64,000 nucleotides of DNA from Streptomyces sp. col6 (GTDB lineage Bacteria > Actinomycetota > Actinomycetes > Streptomycetales > Streptomycetaceae): NCBI RefSeq assembly GCF_008042035.1, contig NZ_RDBL01000009.1, positions 90,784 through 154,783 on the forward strand, read 5' to 3'. Within the stretch, counting starts at the first letter, position 1. Every line of letters starts with the position of its first letter. Below the pieces are notes generated by a model. It was not told where the DNA came from, ran no database searches, and saw nothing but the letters and a program-made list of their open reading frames with translations. Shown in pieces: positions 7,634 to 15,987 of this stretch. The translations under genes and the position numbers were made by a program.

Positions 7634-10600
7634 TCAGCGCTTGGCGGCTCCCTTCGTGGGGCTGCCCGTGAAGGTGAACTGCGAGCCCGGCTCGACGAGC
7701 AGGTCACCGTCGCGCGAGTTCGAGATCATCACGTTGGAGAGGGTCGCGTCGCCGCGGGCACCGCTCATCGCGAGGATGCCCGAGCCGTTGTTCGACTTGT
7801 CGATGCGTACGTCGGAGATCTTCGTCCCGGTGTACTGGCCGCCGCCCGTCTTGAACTGGATGCCGTCGTACGTCGAGTCGAAGATGTCGGTGTCCCGGAT
7901 GGTGACGCCGGGGATGTTGGTCGCCTGCGCGAAGAGCGTGATGGCGCCGAACTCCTGGTCCTCGTTCCAGAACGCCCCGCCGGTACGGTTCAGGGTGTTG
8001 CCCGCGATGAGCGTCTGACCGCTGAAGGGGATCGGGTCGTGGTCGGTGGCGAGCATGATGCCCGGGTAGTTCATCGTGTCGGAGACGACGTTGTTCTCGA
8101 TGGTGTTCCCGAAGCCGCCGTAGACCGCGATTCCGTTGGCCCGCCAGGGCAGTTGAATCGTGTTGTTGCGGAAGTGGTTGTTGGAGCCGACGTCGACCGA
8201 GGTGTCCTTGACGTACTTGCTCGACCAGACGGCGAGTGAGTCGTCGCCGGTGTTGCGGAAGGACGAGTTGTAGACGGTCGAGTTATGGGTGCCGTTGGTG
8301 AAGTTGATGCCGTCCGCGTACGTGTCGCGGATCCGCATCCCGGTGAACTCCAGGCCGTCGCCCGGCCCCCACAACTCGGGGATGTTGGAGTAGTCGCGGC
8401 CGACCCAGACACCGACGTTGGCGTGCTCGATCCACACGTTGGAGATCTTGGTGTTCTTCCCCAGACGCCCGTTGATGCCGACGCCGCCCTCCGCGTTGCC
8501 GTCGCCGCCGCGGATCCGTCCGGAGCCGAAGATGGCGAGGTCGGAGATCTGCGTGTTGTCGTCGATGTCGAAGCCGAAGTTGCCCTCGTGCGGGTGGTTG
8601 ATGCCGCCGGCGTCCTGCGGCTGAGTGAGGGTGTAGAGCTGCGAGTACCACATGCCGGCGCCCACGATCTTCACGTTCTTGATGCCGACCTGGTTGTACT
8701 GGCCGCGGTGCTGCGGGTCGGGGGTGAGGATCTTCTGCTCCTGGCGCCACTGGCCGGCCGGGATCCAGACGCAGGAGATCTGACCGGCCTGGTCCGCCAT
8801 GACGGCGCGCTGGAGGGCGTCGGTGTCGTCGATGCCGTCGTTGGGGACGGCGCCGTACTCGGTGATCGAGGTGCACTCGGAGGGCTTCGTCTTCGCCGGG
8901 GCGACCTGCTCCAGGTCGACCAGGTCCACGATGTAGAAGGCCGCGGAGTCCCCCGCATCGCGCTGCAGACGGAACTTGGTGCCCACCGGATAGGTCTGGG
9001 CGAGCAGCGCGTTCGACTCGTCGAAGAGACGTCGCGCGTCCCCGCCGGGGGTGTTGGTCAGGCCCTCGGGGTCGTCGGTCGAGCCGTAGAGCCACGAGTG
9101 CTTCGAGGAGAGGTCGAGCTTGCGGACGAACTTCCCGTCCGCGTAGAGGCTGAGCGTCGCGGACTGCCCGCCGCCCCCCGCGGCGTCCGGGATGGAGTTG
9201 CGCACCACGATCGAGTTTGTGGGGTTGGTCGAGGTGAACTCGACGTACTCACCGGTGTTGTCGAGCCGCACCGACTTGCGCCCGCTGGACTCGGTGGCGA
9301 AGTTGGTGTGCCCGAAGGTGCGCTTGGCGTCGGTGGTGAGGAGCTTGCCGGTGTACGTGCCGTTCTCGGCCTCGTACTCGGTGTACGGCACCGCGGCGCC
9401 CCGGCCCACGACGATCGAGCGGGCGAAGGTGTTGTTGTTCTCGTCGGTCTCGGCGACGGTGTTCGTCGCGTCGGCGCTCGCGGTGAGCGTCGCGCCGCCG
9501 TCGGTCGCCGTCCAGCTACCGGAGATCGGCACCTGGACCGAGGCGCCCGCAGCGACGGCGGGGGTGGTGCCGTTGAGCGTGGTCGTCCCGGCCGTCAGCC
9601 GGGTGACGGTGCCGGCCGCGACGGCGCTCGTGCCGCGGTTTTTCACGGTGACGGTGAAGCTGACGCTCGCCCCGCTCGCCGGGCTGTCCGGGTTGGTGGC
9701 GATGCCGGTGACCTGGAGGTCGGGGCCGGGGCTCTGCGCGACGACGAGCGGCGTGGCGCCCGCCCGGCTGTTGTTGCTGTCGTCCTGCTCGACGACGGTG
9801 TTGTTCGGGTCCACCACGGCGGAGACCGCGTAGGAGCCCTGCGGGTGCTTGCCGGTGTCCACCGTGACGGTCGCCGAGGCGCCGGCGGCGAGAGTGCCGA
9901 CGGCGGCGGTGCCCGCTGCCGTGCCGTCCAGACTGACAGCGACGGTGGTGGCCGGGGAGGTGGCCGTGCCGGCGTTGCGGACGGTGGCCTTGACGCTCAC
10001 CGCGTCCTTCTCGGACGGGGAGCTGGGCGTCCAGCTCAGGTCGGTCAGCGTGAGGTCGGGGTTGGGCGCGGCGGTGCCGACAACCTCGACCTCGGCGATC
10101 TGGCCCCCGGGTGCACCGGAGTTGGCGCTGAGCGCGAGCCGGAGGTCGGCAGCGCGGCCGGAGACCGGAATGGTCACGGTGTTCTTGTTCCCGGCCGGGC
10201 TGAAGTCGTAGTTGGCGCGCGCCTTGAGCGTGGTGAAGGCGGAGGCGCTCTGGCCGCGGCCGCTCACCTCGATCGCCTGCGTCCGCGCGCCCCACGCGGT
10301 GTCGGGGTTGAGCTTGACGACGACGGCGGAGAGGTCCGCGTCGGCGCCGAGCTTCACGGTGAGCTGCCCCGGCAGTCCGGCGGACTCCCAGTAGGTGTTC
10401 ACGTCCCCATCGTTGGCGTTGGCCGGGATGAAGGTGTGGACGTAGCCGTTGGCCTCGACGGGCTTGCCCTTGGCGAGGTTGGTACCGGTGGGCGGGGTGC
10501 CGGGGTCACCCGGGTCGCTTCCGCCGCCCGCACCGCGGACCTCCAGCTCCGAGAGCTGCGCGGCCTGCCAGCCGCTGTTGGCGGTGACCTGCACCCGGAC

Positions 10601-11053
10601 GTACCGGACGTCGGCGGCGTTGAACCCGAGGGTCACGGCGCCGGCGGCGGCGGGGGTGAAGGTGCGCTTGGCGGAGCCGGAAAGGGTGCTCCAGGTGTCG
10701 CCGTCGGTGCTGCCCTGCACGGTGAGGGTCTCGTCGCGCGCCTCCCACGTCGTGGGGAGCTTGAGGGTCACCTCGTCGACGGACGTCTTGGTGCCGAGGT
10801 CGACACGGACCCACTGCGGGAATGAGCCGGCGGGGCCCTCCCAGTAGCTGGCCTGGTTCCCGTCGGTGACGTTGCCCGCGCCGTACTCGCCGTTGGCACC
10901 GCTTGCGGTGGCCGGGCGGCCCAGGGCGAGGTTGGGCCCGGCGGCGGCGGCCGGGGGCGCGGCGGCGTGCGCTGTGGCGGGGAGTCCGAGGGGGATCAGA
11001 CAGGCTGCGAGCAGCCCGGTGACCAGCCGTCGGACGGATGACTTCCGTCTCAT
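7634..11053 (-). CDS. secreted modular glycanase, GH87-like (alpha-1,3-glucanase/mycodextranase type)
   Basis: Encodes 1,139 residues. In order: a Sec signal peptide (1-31); two discoidin/F5-8C-type carbohydrate-binding modules (about 40-175 and 185-330, each opening NLALGRPATA or NLAKGKPVEA); two CARDB-type beta-sandwich repeats (about 335-440 and 445-550); a CBM35/CBM6-like module starting YEAENGTYTG (about 560-700); and a right-handed beta-helix catalytic domain (about 725-1139). Within the helix, Asp914 (ADGINFTNGTHNS), Asp937 and Asp938 (NTGDDSLAVWSS), together with LPWRANGIAVYGG, match what I recall of GH87 catalytic regions. It likely digests fungal-wall or bacterial alpha-1,3-glucan outside the cell. 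GH87 is assigned from motif memory; another beta-helix family (GH49/55) is the alternative. Confidence 0.78.
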   Translation of the reverse strand: MRRKSSVRRLVTGLLAACLIPLGLPATAHAAAPPAAAAGPNLALGRPATASGANGEYGAGNVTDGNQASYWEGPAGSFPQWVRVDLGTKTSVDEVTLKLPTTWEARDETLTVQGSTDGDTWSTLSGSAKRTFTPAAAGAVTLGFNAADVRYVRVQVTANSGWQAAQLSELEVRGAGGGSDPGDPGTPPTGTNLAKGKPVEANGYVHTFIPANANDGDVNTYWESAGLPGQLTVKLGADADLSAVVVKLNPDTAWGARTQAIEVSGRGQSASAFTTLKARANYDFSPAGNKNTVTIPVSGRAADLRLALSANSGAPGGQIAEVEVVGTAAPNPDLTLTDLSWTPSSPSEKDAVSVKATVRNAGTATSPATTVAVSLDGTAAGTAAVGTLAAGASATVTVDTGKHPQGSYAVSAVVDPNNTVVEQDDSNNSRAGATPLVVAQSPGPDLQVTGIATNPDSPASGASVSFTVTVKNRGTSAVAAGTVTRLTAGTTTLNGTTPAVAAGASVQVPISGSWTATDGGATLTASADATNTVAETDENNNTFARSIVVGRGAAVPYTEYEAENGTYTGKLLTTDAKRTFGHTNFATESSGRKSVRLDNTGEYVEFTSTNPTNSIVVRNSIPDAAGGGGQSATLSLYADGKFVRKLDLSSKHSWLYGSTDDPEGLTNTPGGDARRLFDESNALLAQTYPVGTKFRLQRDAGDSAAFYIVDLVDLEQVAPAKTKPSECTSITEYGAVPNDGIDDTDALQRAVMADQAGQISCVWIPAGQWRQEQKILTPDPQHRGQYNQVGIKNVKIVGAGMWYSQLYTLTQPQDAGGINHPHEGNFGFDIDDNTQISDLAIFGSGRIRGGDGNAEGGVGINGRLGKNTKISNVWIEHANVGVWVGRDYSNIPELWGPGDGLEFTGMRIRDTYADGINFTNGTHNSTVYNSSFRNTGDDSLAVWSSKYVKDTSVDVGSNNHFRNNTIQLPWRANGIAVYGGFGNTIENNVVSDTMNYPGIMLATDHDPIPFSGQTLIAGNTLNRTGGAFWNEDQEFGAITLFAQATNIPGVTIRDTDIFDSTYDGIQFKTGGGQYTGTKISDVRIDKSNNGSGILAMSGARGDATLSNVMISNSRDGDLLVEPGSQFTFTGSPTKGAAKR

Positions 11054-11312
11054 GCTGTCCTCTGTTCGGTGAGGGGCGGGGAGTGGAGGCGGGGCGGTTC
11101 GTCCAAGAAGGAGGGTGATAATTTTTTGAGTGAACTAGTCAATCTTTTGCGGCTACGTGGAGACAGATTTCTGTCAGGTTAAAGATTTGTCAACGGTTCT
11201 GACCGCGTCATGACGCTTGGTGTCCCGAGGTGACGCACCGTGCGAGAAGTGGAATGGGAGCTTCACCTGGGGGTGGTCCGGGCGCGCCGGTGAGGCCGGC
11301 GCCCGCGACGGA
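11054..11312. promoter_or_regulatory. AT-rich upstream region of the glycanase
   Basis: Positions 11115-11195 are markedly AT-rich for this genome (AATTTTTTGAGTGAACTAGT, then ATTTCTGTCAGGTTAAAG). Located directly upstream of the glycanase start, this is the likely promoter and regulator-binding area. I see no perfect operator palindrome. No gene is visible here. Confidence 0.4.
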
Positions 11313-11343
11313 CAGGGCCCGCCTCCGCGGCCGACGGGCCCTG
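11313..11343. terminator. hairpin terminator of the monooxygenase gene
   Basis: The perfect 9-bp arms CAGGGCCCG and CGGGCCCTG with a 13-nt loop lie 23 bp after the flavoprotein stop codon (minus-strand transcription). Confidence 0.65.
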
Positions 11344-11365
11344 CCTTCACGCTCGTTGTGAGGGG

Positions 11366-12607
11366 TCAGACGGCGTTGACGTAGGCGGGAAGCTGCCAGT
11401 CGCCGCCGCGGTCCTCCTTGGACATGCGCATCACCAGGTCGGGGATGTGCAGGAAGCAGGCCAGTGCGGTGAGGTTCTGGAACGCGGCTATGGCATGCCT
11501 GGTCGAGGGCATACCCACCCGCAGGATGTGCGGGTTGACCTCGCCCTGGATCTGGTCGACGAACGGGCGCAGGACACGTTCGTAGTTGGCCAGCGCGGCC
11601 GGCAGGTCGCTCGGGCTGCTGTTGATCTCCCCGGCCAGGACGTAGGCGCCGACCAGTCCGCCGGAAATCCCCATACCGCTGTAGGGGGAGGCGCAGTGTG
11701 CGGCGTCCCCGGCCAGGGCCACCCGGCCCTTGGACCAACTGTCGATACGTACCTGGACGATCTCCTGGGAGTAGAAGAACGGGCTGTCCTGCATGCCCCG
11801 GACGAACCGCTCGGTCTGCCAGCCTGCGTCCCTGAACCGTTCGGCCCAGAACGTCCGCTGCTGCTCGATCTCGGCGCGGTGGATCGCGGAGGCTTCCGCC
11901 GACTCCTCGCGCATGACGAAGTACACCTGCGTCTCGGTCGCGTTGTGGCTGCGCCGCATGATCTGCCGGCCGCCCGGAACCATGTAGGTGTCGCGGATGT
12001 TGGTGTCGGAGGCGATGCGCGGCACGAACCAGTACGCCATGTGGATGCCCACGCGCCAGTACGGGTCGAAGTCCTCGGGCAGCAGCGCGCGGCGGGTGCG
12101 CGAGCTCTGCCCGTCGGCGCCGATCAGCAGGTCGTACTCATCCGACGTCCCGTCCGAGAAGTGCGCGGTGACCTTGTCCGCGTGCTGATCGAAGCCGTCG
12201 ACGCTCTTGCCGAAGACGTATGCGGCATCGTCCTTCGTCGCCGCGTGCAGGATGCGCACCAGGTCACCGCGCATGATTTCGTACTCCGAGGTCAGGGCCT
12301 GGCGGCCCTTGCCGGAGGTGTTGGCCATGATCGTCGCTTTCGGCTTCCCGCGGGAGTCGATGAACGCCACGCCCGCCTCGTCCACCAGCTGACTGCGCAC
12401 CTCCTGCAGCAGCCCCATCCGCTCCACCGCGTCGATGCCCTGCCCGCGCAGGTCCACCTGCGCCCCCGAGTCGCGCAGCGCCGGGAACCGCTCGACGACC
12501 GTCACGGCGTGGCCGCCGCGGGTGAGCCAGAAGGCCAGCGCCTGCCCCGCGACGCCGCCGCCCGCCACCAGGATCCGCAGCGAACGCTTCGCGATCACGT
12601 TCATCAT
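11366..12607 (-). CDS. FAD-dependent monooxygenase, TetX-like group
   Basis: Encodes 413 residues from ATG 12607 with GGAGCGGGG upstream. FAD-binding features are GGGVAG (residues 16-21), the acidic strand end VVERF and the second FAD motif GDAAHCASPYSGMG from about residue 300. This is the p-hydroxybenzoate-hydroxylase fold shared by aromatic hydroxylases, antibiotic-tailoring oxygenases and tetracycline-inactivating TetX. The context is unusual: the gene is divergent from a repressor very close to classical TetR, with two tetO-like operators in the 69-bp gap. Induction by a tetracycline-like ligand and oxidation of that ligand are plausible but inferred. A tailoring oxygenase is the alternative. 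Confidence 0.82.
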   Translation of the reverse strand: MMNVIAKRSLRILVAGGGVAGQALAFWLTRGGHAVTVVERFPALRDSGAQVDLRGQGIDAVERMGLLQEVRSQLVDEAGVAFIDSRGKPKATIMANTSGKGRQALTSEYEIMRGDLVRILHAATKDDAAYVFGKSVDGFDQHADKVTAHFSDGTSDEYDLLIGADGQSSRTRRALLPEDFDPYWRVGIHMAYWFVPRIASDTNIRDTYMVPGGRQIMRRSHNATETQVYFVMREESAEASAIHRAEIEQQRTFWAERFRDAGWQTERFVRGMQDSPFFYSQEIVQVRIDSWSKGRVALAGDAAHCASPYSGMGISGGLVGAYVLAGEINSSPSDLPAALANYERVLRPFVDQIQGEVNPHILRVGMPSTRHAIAAFQNLTALACFLHIPDLVMRMSKEDRGGDWQLPAYVNAV

Positions 12608-12622
12608 GACCCCGCTCCAAAA

Positions 12623-12637
12623 TCTATCGGTGATTGA
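12623..12637. promoter_or_regulatory. tetO-like operator 1 (imperfect)
   Basis: TCTATCGGTGATTGA matches 12 of 15 bases of the classical tet operator core TCTATCATTGATAGA. It lies nearest the monooxygenase start. It also forms a perfect 12-bp inverted repeat with part of operator 2. Confidence 0.65.
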
Positions 12638-12653
12638 TTCTTTCCCAGATTCT

Positions 12654-12668
12654 TCTATCACCGATAGA
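12654..12668. promoter_or_regulatory. tetO-like operator 2 (perfect 6-3-6 palindrome)
   Basis: TCTATCACCGATAGA differs from the classical tet operator core at only two central bases and is a perfect palindrome apart from its 3-bp centre. It ends 9 bp before the repressor's GTG start, so the repressor would block its own transcription. Its centre is 31 bp from operator 1, close to the roughly 30-bp spacing of O1 and O2 in Tn10 tet. Confidence 0.8.
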
Positions 12669-12676
12669 ATGTCAAC

Positions 12677-13252
12677 GTGACCAAGATGAACCGCGAGACC
12701 GTCGTCACAGAGGCACTGGACCTGCTGGACGACGTGGGCCTGGAAACTGTCAGCACCCGGCGGCTGGCCAAGCGCCTGGGCGTCGAGCAGCCGTCGCTCT
12801 ACTACCACTTCAAGACCAAGAAGGACCTGCTGGCCGCCATGGCGGAGGCGGCCATGGCCCCGCACACCCATGCCGCCCTGCCGGAACCCGAGGACGACTG
12901 GCGGAGCTGGTTCCTCGACAACTCCCGCAGCTTCCGCCGCACCCTGCTGATGCGCCGCGACGGGGCCCGTCTGCATGCCGGCAGCACGCCGGCCGGCGAC
13001 CTCGACCGAATCCGCCGCAAGATGGCCTTCCTGGTCGCCTCCGGCGTGCCCGAGCAGCAGGCGCAAATGGCGATGCTGGCCGCCGGCCGCTTCACCGTGG
13101 GATGCGTACTGGAGGAGCAGGCCGAGGCCGACGCGCCAAAGGCCGGGGGTCTACCGGACGACGTCCCTGTACTCGACCATGAGGCGGCGTTCGAGGCGGG
13201 CCTCGCCCTCATCCTCGGCGGCCTCGAACAGCACGTGCCGTCCCGCTCCTGA
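12677..13252 (+). CDS. TetR (tetracycline-repressor class) regulator
   Basis: Encodes 191 residues from GTG 12677. Unlike most family members it resembles true TetR along its whole length. The recognition-helix segment RLGVEQPSLYYHFK parallels KLGVEQPTLYWHVK of Tn10 TetR, also at about residues 34-48. Asn82, Phe86 and His100 occur at the numbered positions used for tetracycline/Mg binding in TetR(B). RRDGARLHAG and RFTVGCVLEEQ correspond to HRDGAKVHLG and HFTLGCVLEDQ. Arg104 is replaced by Thr. Probably represses the divergent flavin monooxygenase and itself through the two operators. A tetracycline-like or aromatic polyketide ligand is inferred. Confidence 0.88.
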   Translation: MTKMNRETVVTEALDLLDDVGLETVSTRRLAKRLGVEQPSLYYHFKTKKDLLAAMAEAAMAPHTHAALPEPEDDWRSWFLDNSRSFRRTLLMRRDGARLHAGSTPAGDLDRIRRKMAFLVASGVPEQQAQMAMLAAGRFTVGCVLEEQAEADAPKAGGLPDDVPVLDHEAAFEAGLALILGGLEQHVPSRS

Positions 13253-13453
13253 TCGCCGACAGGCATCCACCGCGCGGGGTGACCTCACGCTGGACGCATG
13301 GGTCCCCGACGGTGTGTGCCTTGTCGCCCGACAGCCGGAAGTGACGCTTCGGCAGGTCCTTGCCGGTCCCTGCTGTGTGGCTGATTCCAGCAATGCCTGG
13401 TCGGCTGTCGGGGTGCGGAGACGGTCGGCGGGCGGGACGGGTACCGTCCTGGC

Positions 13454-14176
13454 ATGACACAAGAGTTCGATCTTGTCGCGTCGCTTGCCAAGGGCGTGGA
13501 GGGCCGCAGTGCCGCCTGGGCTTTCATCCAGGGCTTCGCCGCGCACTGGGCCGGCGCCGCTGTGGGCAGCGGTGATGGATGGACGGAAGCCGATCTCGAC
13601 GCTGCCGAGGCGAGGCTGGGTCTCCCGCTGTCGCCGGCGTTGCGTGAGGCGTACGTGCTGTTCGGGCGTCGGCGGGATCTCACCAGCAACCACGATGTGC
13701 TGCTCGGCCCGGCAGAACTCCATGTCGATGATGCCGAGGAGGCCCTGGTCTTCCGTCACGAGAACCAGGGAGCCGCGTCCTGGGGCATCCTCCTCGACAG
13801 CCTCCAGGACGACGATCCCGCGGTGTTCGTCCGGCTCGACCTTGCCGACAAGAGCGCCGAGCGCTGGGAGGAGTGGCTGGAGCGTCTCTCCCTGTGTTTC
13901 GTCGAGATTGTTCTCTCCGAGTCCCTGCAGGCCGATGAAACGCTGTGCGACTTTCTCGACCTGGACGACGACGGCCTCGAACTGGTGGAGACGAACTTCG
14001 TCCGACTACCGTTCCCCGCATATCCCCTGGGCGGGGATACCCGGTGGTTCCTGGGGCAGGACGTGCTCGTCCGCGATGACGACGGCGCGGCCATCCTGGC
14101 CCGTGGTCGGACGCCGGAAGCCATCGACCGTGTACGTGACGTGATCCCGGGCGACTGGCTCAACGACTGTCGCTGA
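13454..14176 (+). CDS. SMI1/KNR4 family protein
   Basis: Encodes 240 residues. The N-terminal third contains the SUKH-type core WTEADLDAAEARLGLPLSPA followed by LREAYVLFG, typical of SMI1/KNR4 proteins. In bacteria these are often immunity proteins against polymorphic toxins, or stand-alone stress/housekeeping proteins. No toxin gene is adjacent, so an orphan immunity or regulatory role is possible but unproven. Its 3' end overlaps the convergent MFS gene by 17 bp. Confidence 0.78.
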   Translation: MTQEFDLVASLAKGVEGRSAAWAFIQGFAAHWAGAAVGSGDGWTEADLDAAEARLGLPLSPALREAYVLFGRRRDLTSNHDVLLGPAELHVDDAEEALVFRHENQGAASWGILLDSLQDDDPAVFVRLDLADKSAERWEEWLERLSLCFVEIVLSESLQADETLCDFLDLDDDGLELVETNFVRLPFPAYPLGGDTRWFLGQDVLVRDDDGAAILARGRTPEAIDRVRDVIPGDWLNDCR

Positions 14177-15449
14177 CCCCGCCTCGGACTCCCGCCGACC
14201 GAGCGGACGGCCTTCCCCGGTCACGTAGTGGTTCGGAGGGCTTCGGCCAGGTGTACCCCTTCGCCCGGTGAGCCCATGCCGCGAGGACCATCAGCATGGC
14301 TACCGGCCCGCCCACCGCCATCACCGTCGAGGGCGAGGAACGGTCGAGGACGGCCCCTCCCGCCAGGGCGCCGATGGAGATGGTGGCCTGGAAGGAGGCG
14401 GTGAAGAGGACGGAGGACGCCTCGGGGGAGTCGGGGGCGGCCTTGGAGAACCACGTCTGCGAGCAGACCGGGACGGCACCGTAGGCAACGCCCCAGACGG
14501 CCAGCAGCACCACCGCGCCGGCGTCCGAGCGTCCCAGGACGGGCAGGAGCAGGGTCGCGGCGCCGATCAGGGCCGCCGCCGTGGCGAAGGCGGATCGCGG
14601 ACAGGGACCCACCACGGACCCGCCGACGAAGTTTCCGACGATGCCGGCCGCACCGTAGATGAGCAGGTAGATCGTAATGCGACCCGAACCGACGTGGGTC
14701 ACCTGCTCGAGGAAGGGGGTGACGTACGTGTACATGCCGAAATGGGCGAGTACCACGAGGAAGGTCATGACCACGGCGAAGCGGGTGTTGACGCTTCGAA
14801 GCATGCCGCCGAGGACGTCGATGCGTGTCGCCCGGCCGGAAGGGAGAGGCGGGACGACCGCCAGGAGCAGCACGAGGACGGCCAGCGTGAAGCCGCCCAT
14901 GACGAGGAACGCCGTCCGCCAGCCCGCGATGTCGCCGATGTACGTGCCCAGGGGTACGCCGAGCACGGAGCCGAGCGGTACGGAGGAGAAGATCACCGCG
15001 GTCGCCCGGCTCACGGACTTCGCGGGAACCAGTTGACGGGCGAGTCCGGCCCCGATGGACCAGAAGCCGCCGATGGTGATCCCCACCAGGACGCGGGAAA
15101 GCAGGACCAGCCAGTAGCTCGACGCGACGGCCGCCAGGAAGTTGGCCAGCGCGAGGAGAAGGATGAACGCGCCCAGCATGACCCGCCGGTCAATACGTCC
15201 CGTGGCCACCGTGACCACAGGGGCGGAGACCGCGGCGAGGAATCCCGGCATGGTCATCATGAGCCCGGCCATTCCGTCCGAAATGGTGAAACTCGATCCG
15301 ATCGACGTGAGAAGGCCGATCGGAAGAATTTCCGTCGTGACGATGGCGAAGATCCCCAGCATGACTGAAATGACAGCCAGCCAGGAGACGAATGGCGTGC
15401 GGTCCGGCGACGCGGGGGATTGGACAGAAGGGGTGATTGCTGTGGACAT
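14160..15449 (-). CDS. MFS drug-efflux type transporter (DHA1 family)
   Basis: Encodes 429 residues from ATG 15449 (MSTAITPSVQSP). Twelve hydrophobic segments are discernible. The first helix carries TTEILPIGLL, typical of the AraJ/chloramphenicol-exporter subgroup. The loop 2-3 motif A variant is GRIDRR. The glycine-rich GVPLGTYIG in the fifth helix is the drug/proton antiporter motif C region. Predicted inner-membrane proton-driven exporter of small hydrophobic compounds. The last 30 residues are a charged tail reaching across the convergent SMI1/KNR4 stop codon; the true C-terminus may once have been shorter. Confidence 0.87.
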   Translation of the reverse strand: MSTAITPSVQSPASPDRTPFVSWLAVISVMLGIFAIVTTEILPIGLLTSIGSSFTISDGMAGLMMTMPGFLAAVSAPVVTVATGRIDRRVMLGAFILLLALANFLAAVASSYWLVLLSRVLVGITIGGFWSIGAGLARQLVPAKSVSRATAVIFSSVPLGSVLGVPLGTYIGDIAGWRTAFLVMGGFTLAVLVLLLAVVPPLPSGRATRIDVLGGMLRSVNTRFAVVMTFLVVLAHFGMYTYVTPFLEQVTHVGSGRITIYLLIYGAAGIVGNFVGGSVVGPCPRSAFATAAALIGAATLLLPVLGRSDAGAVVLLAVWGVAYGAVPVCSQTWFSKAAPDSPEASSVLFTASFQATISIGALAGGAVLDRSSPSTVMAVGGPVAMLMVLAAWAHRAKGYTWPKPSEPLRDRGRPSARSAGVRGGVSDSR

Positions 15450-15639
15450 GAATCCCGTCCCGAGTGGGGCATCACATGGAGAGCGTGACCTCCAGTCCAG
15501 CAGGAAAGGGCACCGTCTTCTGGCGGATTTCCGACCCCAACAGTCGCCCCCTGCTATGCGCAGACGGCAAGTGCTCAGGGACTCGAAGGCTGACCAAACC
15601 CGATTGTCAGACGAGGTCGGGCCGTGCCACCCTCCCGTT

Positions 15640-15987
15640 ATGGAGCAGGACCAACCTCTCGTTCGCGACGTCTTCCCCGGCCTCGTCGCCGAGCTGACCG
15701 CTCTCCTGGAGGCAGAAGGCGAACACTGGCTGGCCATCAGCGCCTGGGATGTCCGCATGGCCGGCACATGCAGCTGTACTGACGACTTCTGCCAGAGCAT
15801 CCGGACGGCGGACCATCCGCAGGGGGAGCCCTACGGTCCAGGACATCGGTGCGTTCCGCTCATACCTGCGGAAGGCATGCTGAACCTCGACGTCCTGGAC
15901 GGCCGGATCATGTTTATCGAAGTACTTGACCGGGCGCCGATGCGCAACATGTCCGGCACAGGCGACGACACCAAGGCCGACGAGTGA
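15640..15987 (+). CDS. hypothetical protein, first gene of a two-gene operon
   Basis: Encodes 115 residues. The family is not recognised. The N-terminus VFPGLVAELTALLEAEGEHW is probably helical. A cysteine cluster (CSCTDDFC) is followed by RCVPLIPAEGMLNLDVLDGR and IMFIEVLDR, a beta-rich segment. The cysteines could bind metal. The stop overlaps the next gene's GTG start by 4 bp, so the two products are probably made together. Confidence 0.6.
   Translation: MEQDQPLVRDVFPGLVAELTALLEAEGEHWLAISAWDVRMAGTCSCTDDFCQSIRTADHPQGEPYGPGHRCVPLIPAEGMLNLDVLDGRIMFIEVLDRAPMRNMSGTGDDTKADE

Noticed and set aside
8285..10825. 846-codon open frame on the plus strand opposite the glycanase
   Set aside because: It mirrors the codon bias of the minus-strand gene, is valine/glycine-rich without any domain, and has no ribosome binding site.
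13327..13412. Distant 10-bp inverted repeat CCCGACAGCC/GGCTGTCGGG
   Set aside because: The 66-bp separation makes a stable hairpin unlikely and there is no matching flanking duplication for a mobile element.
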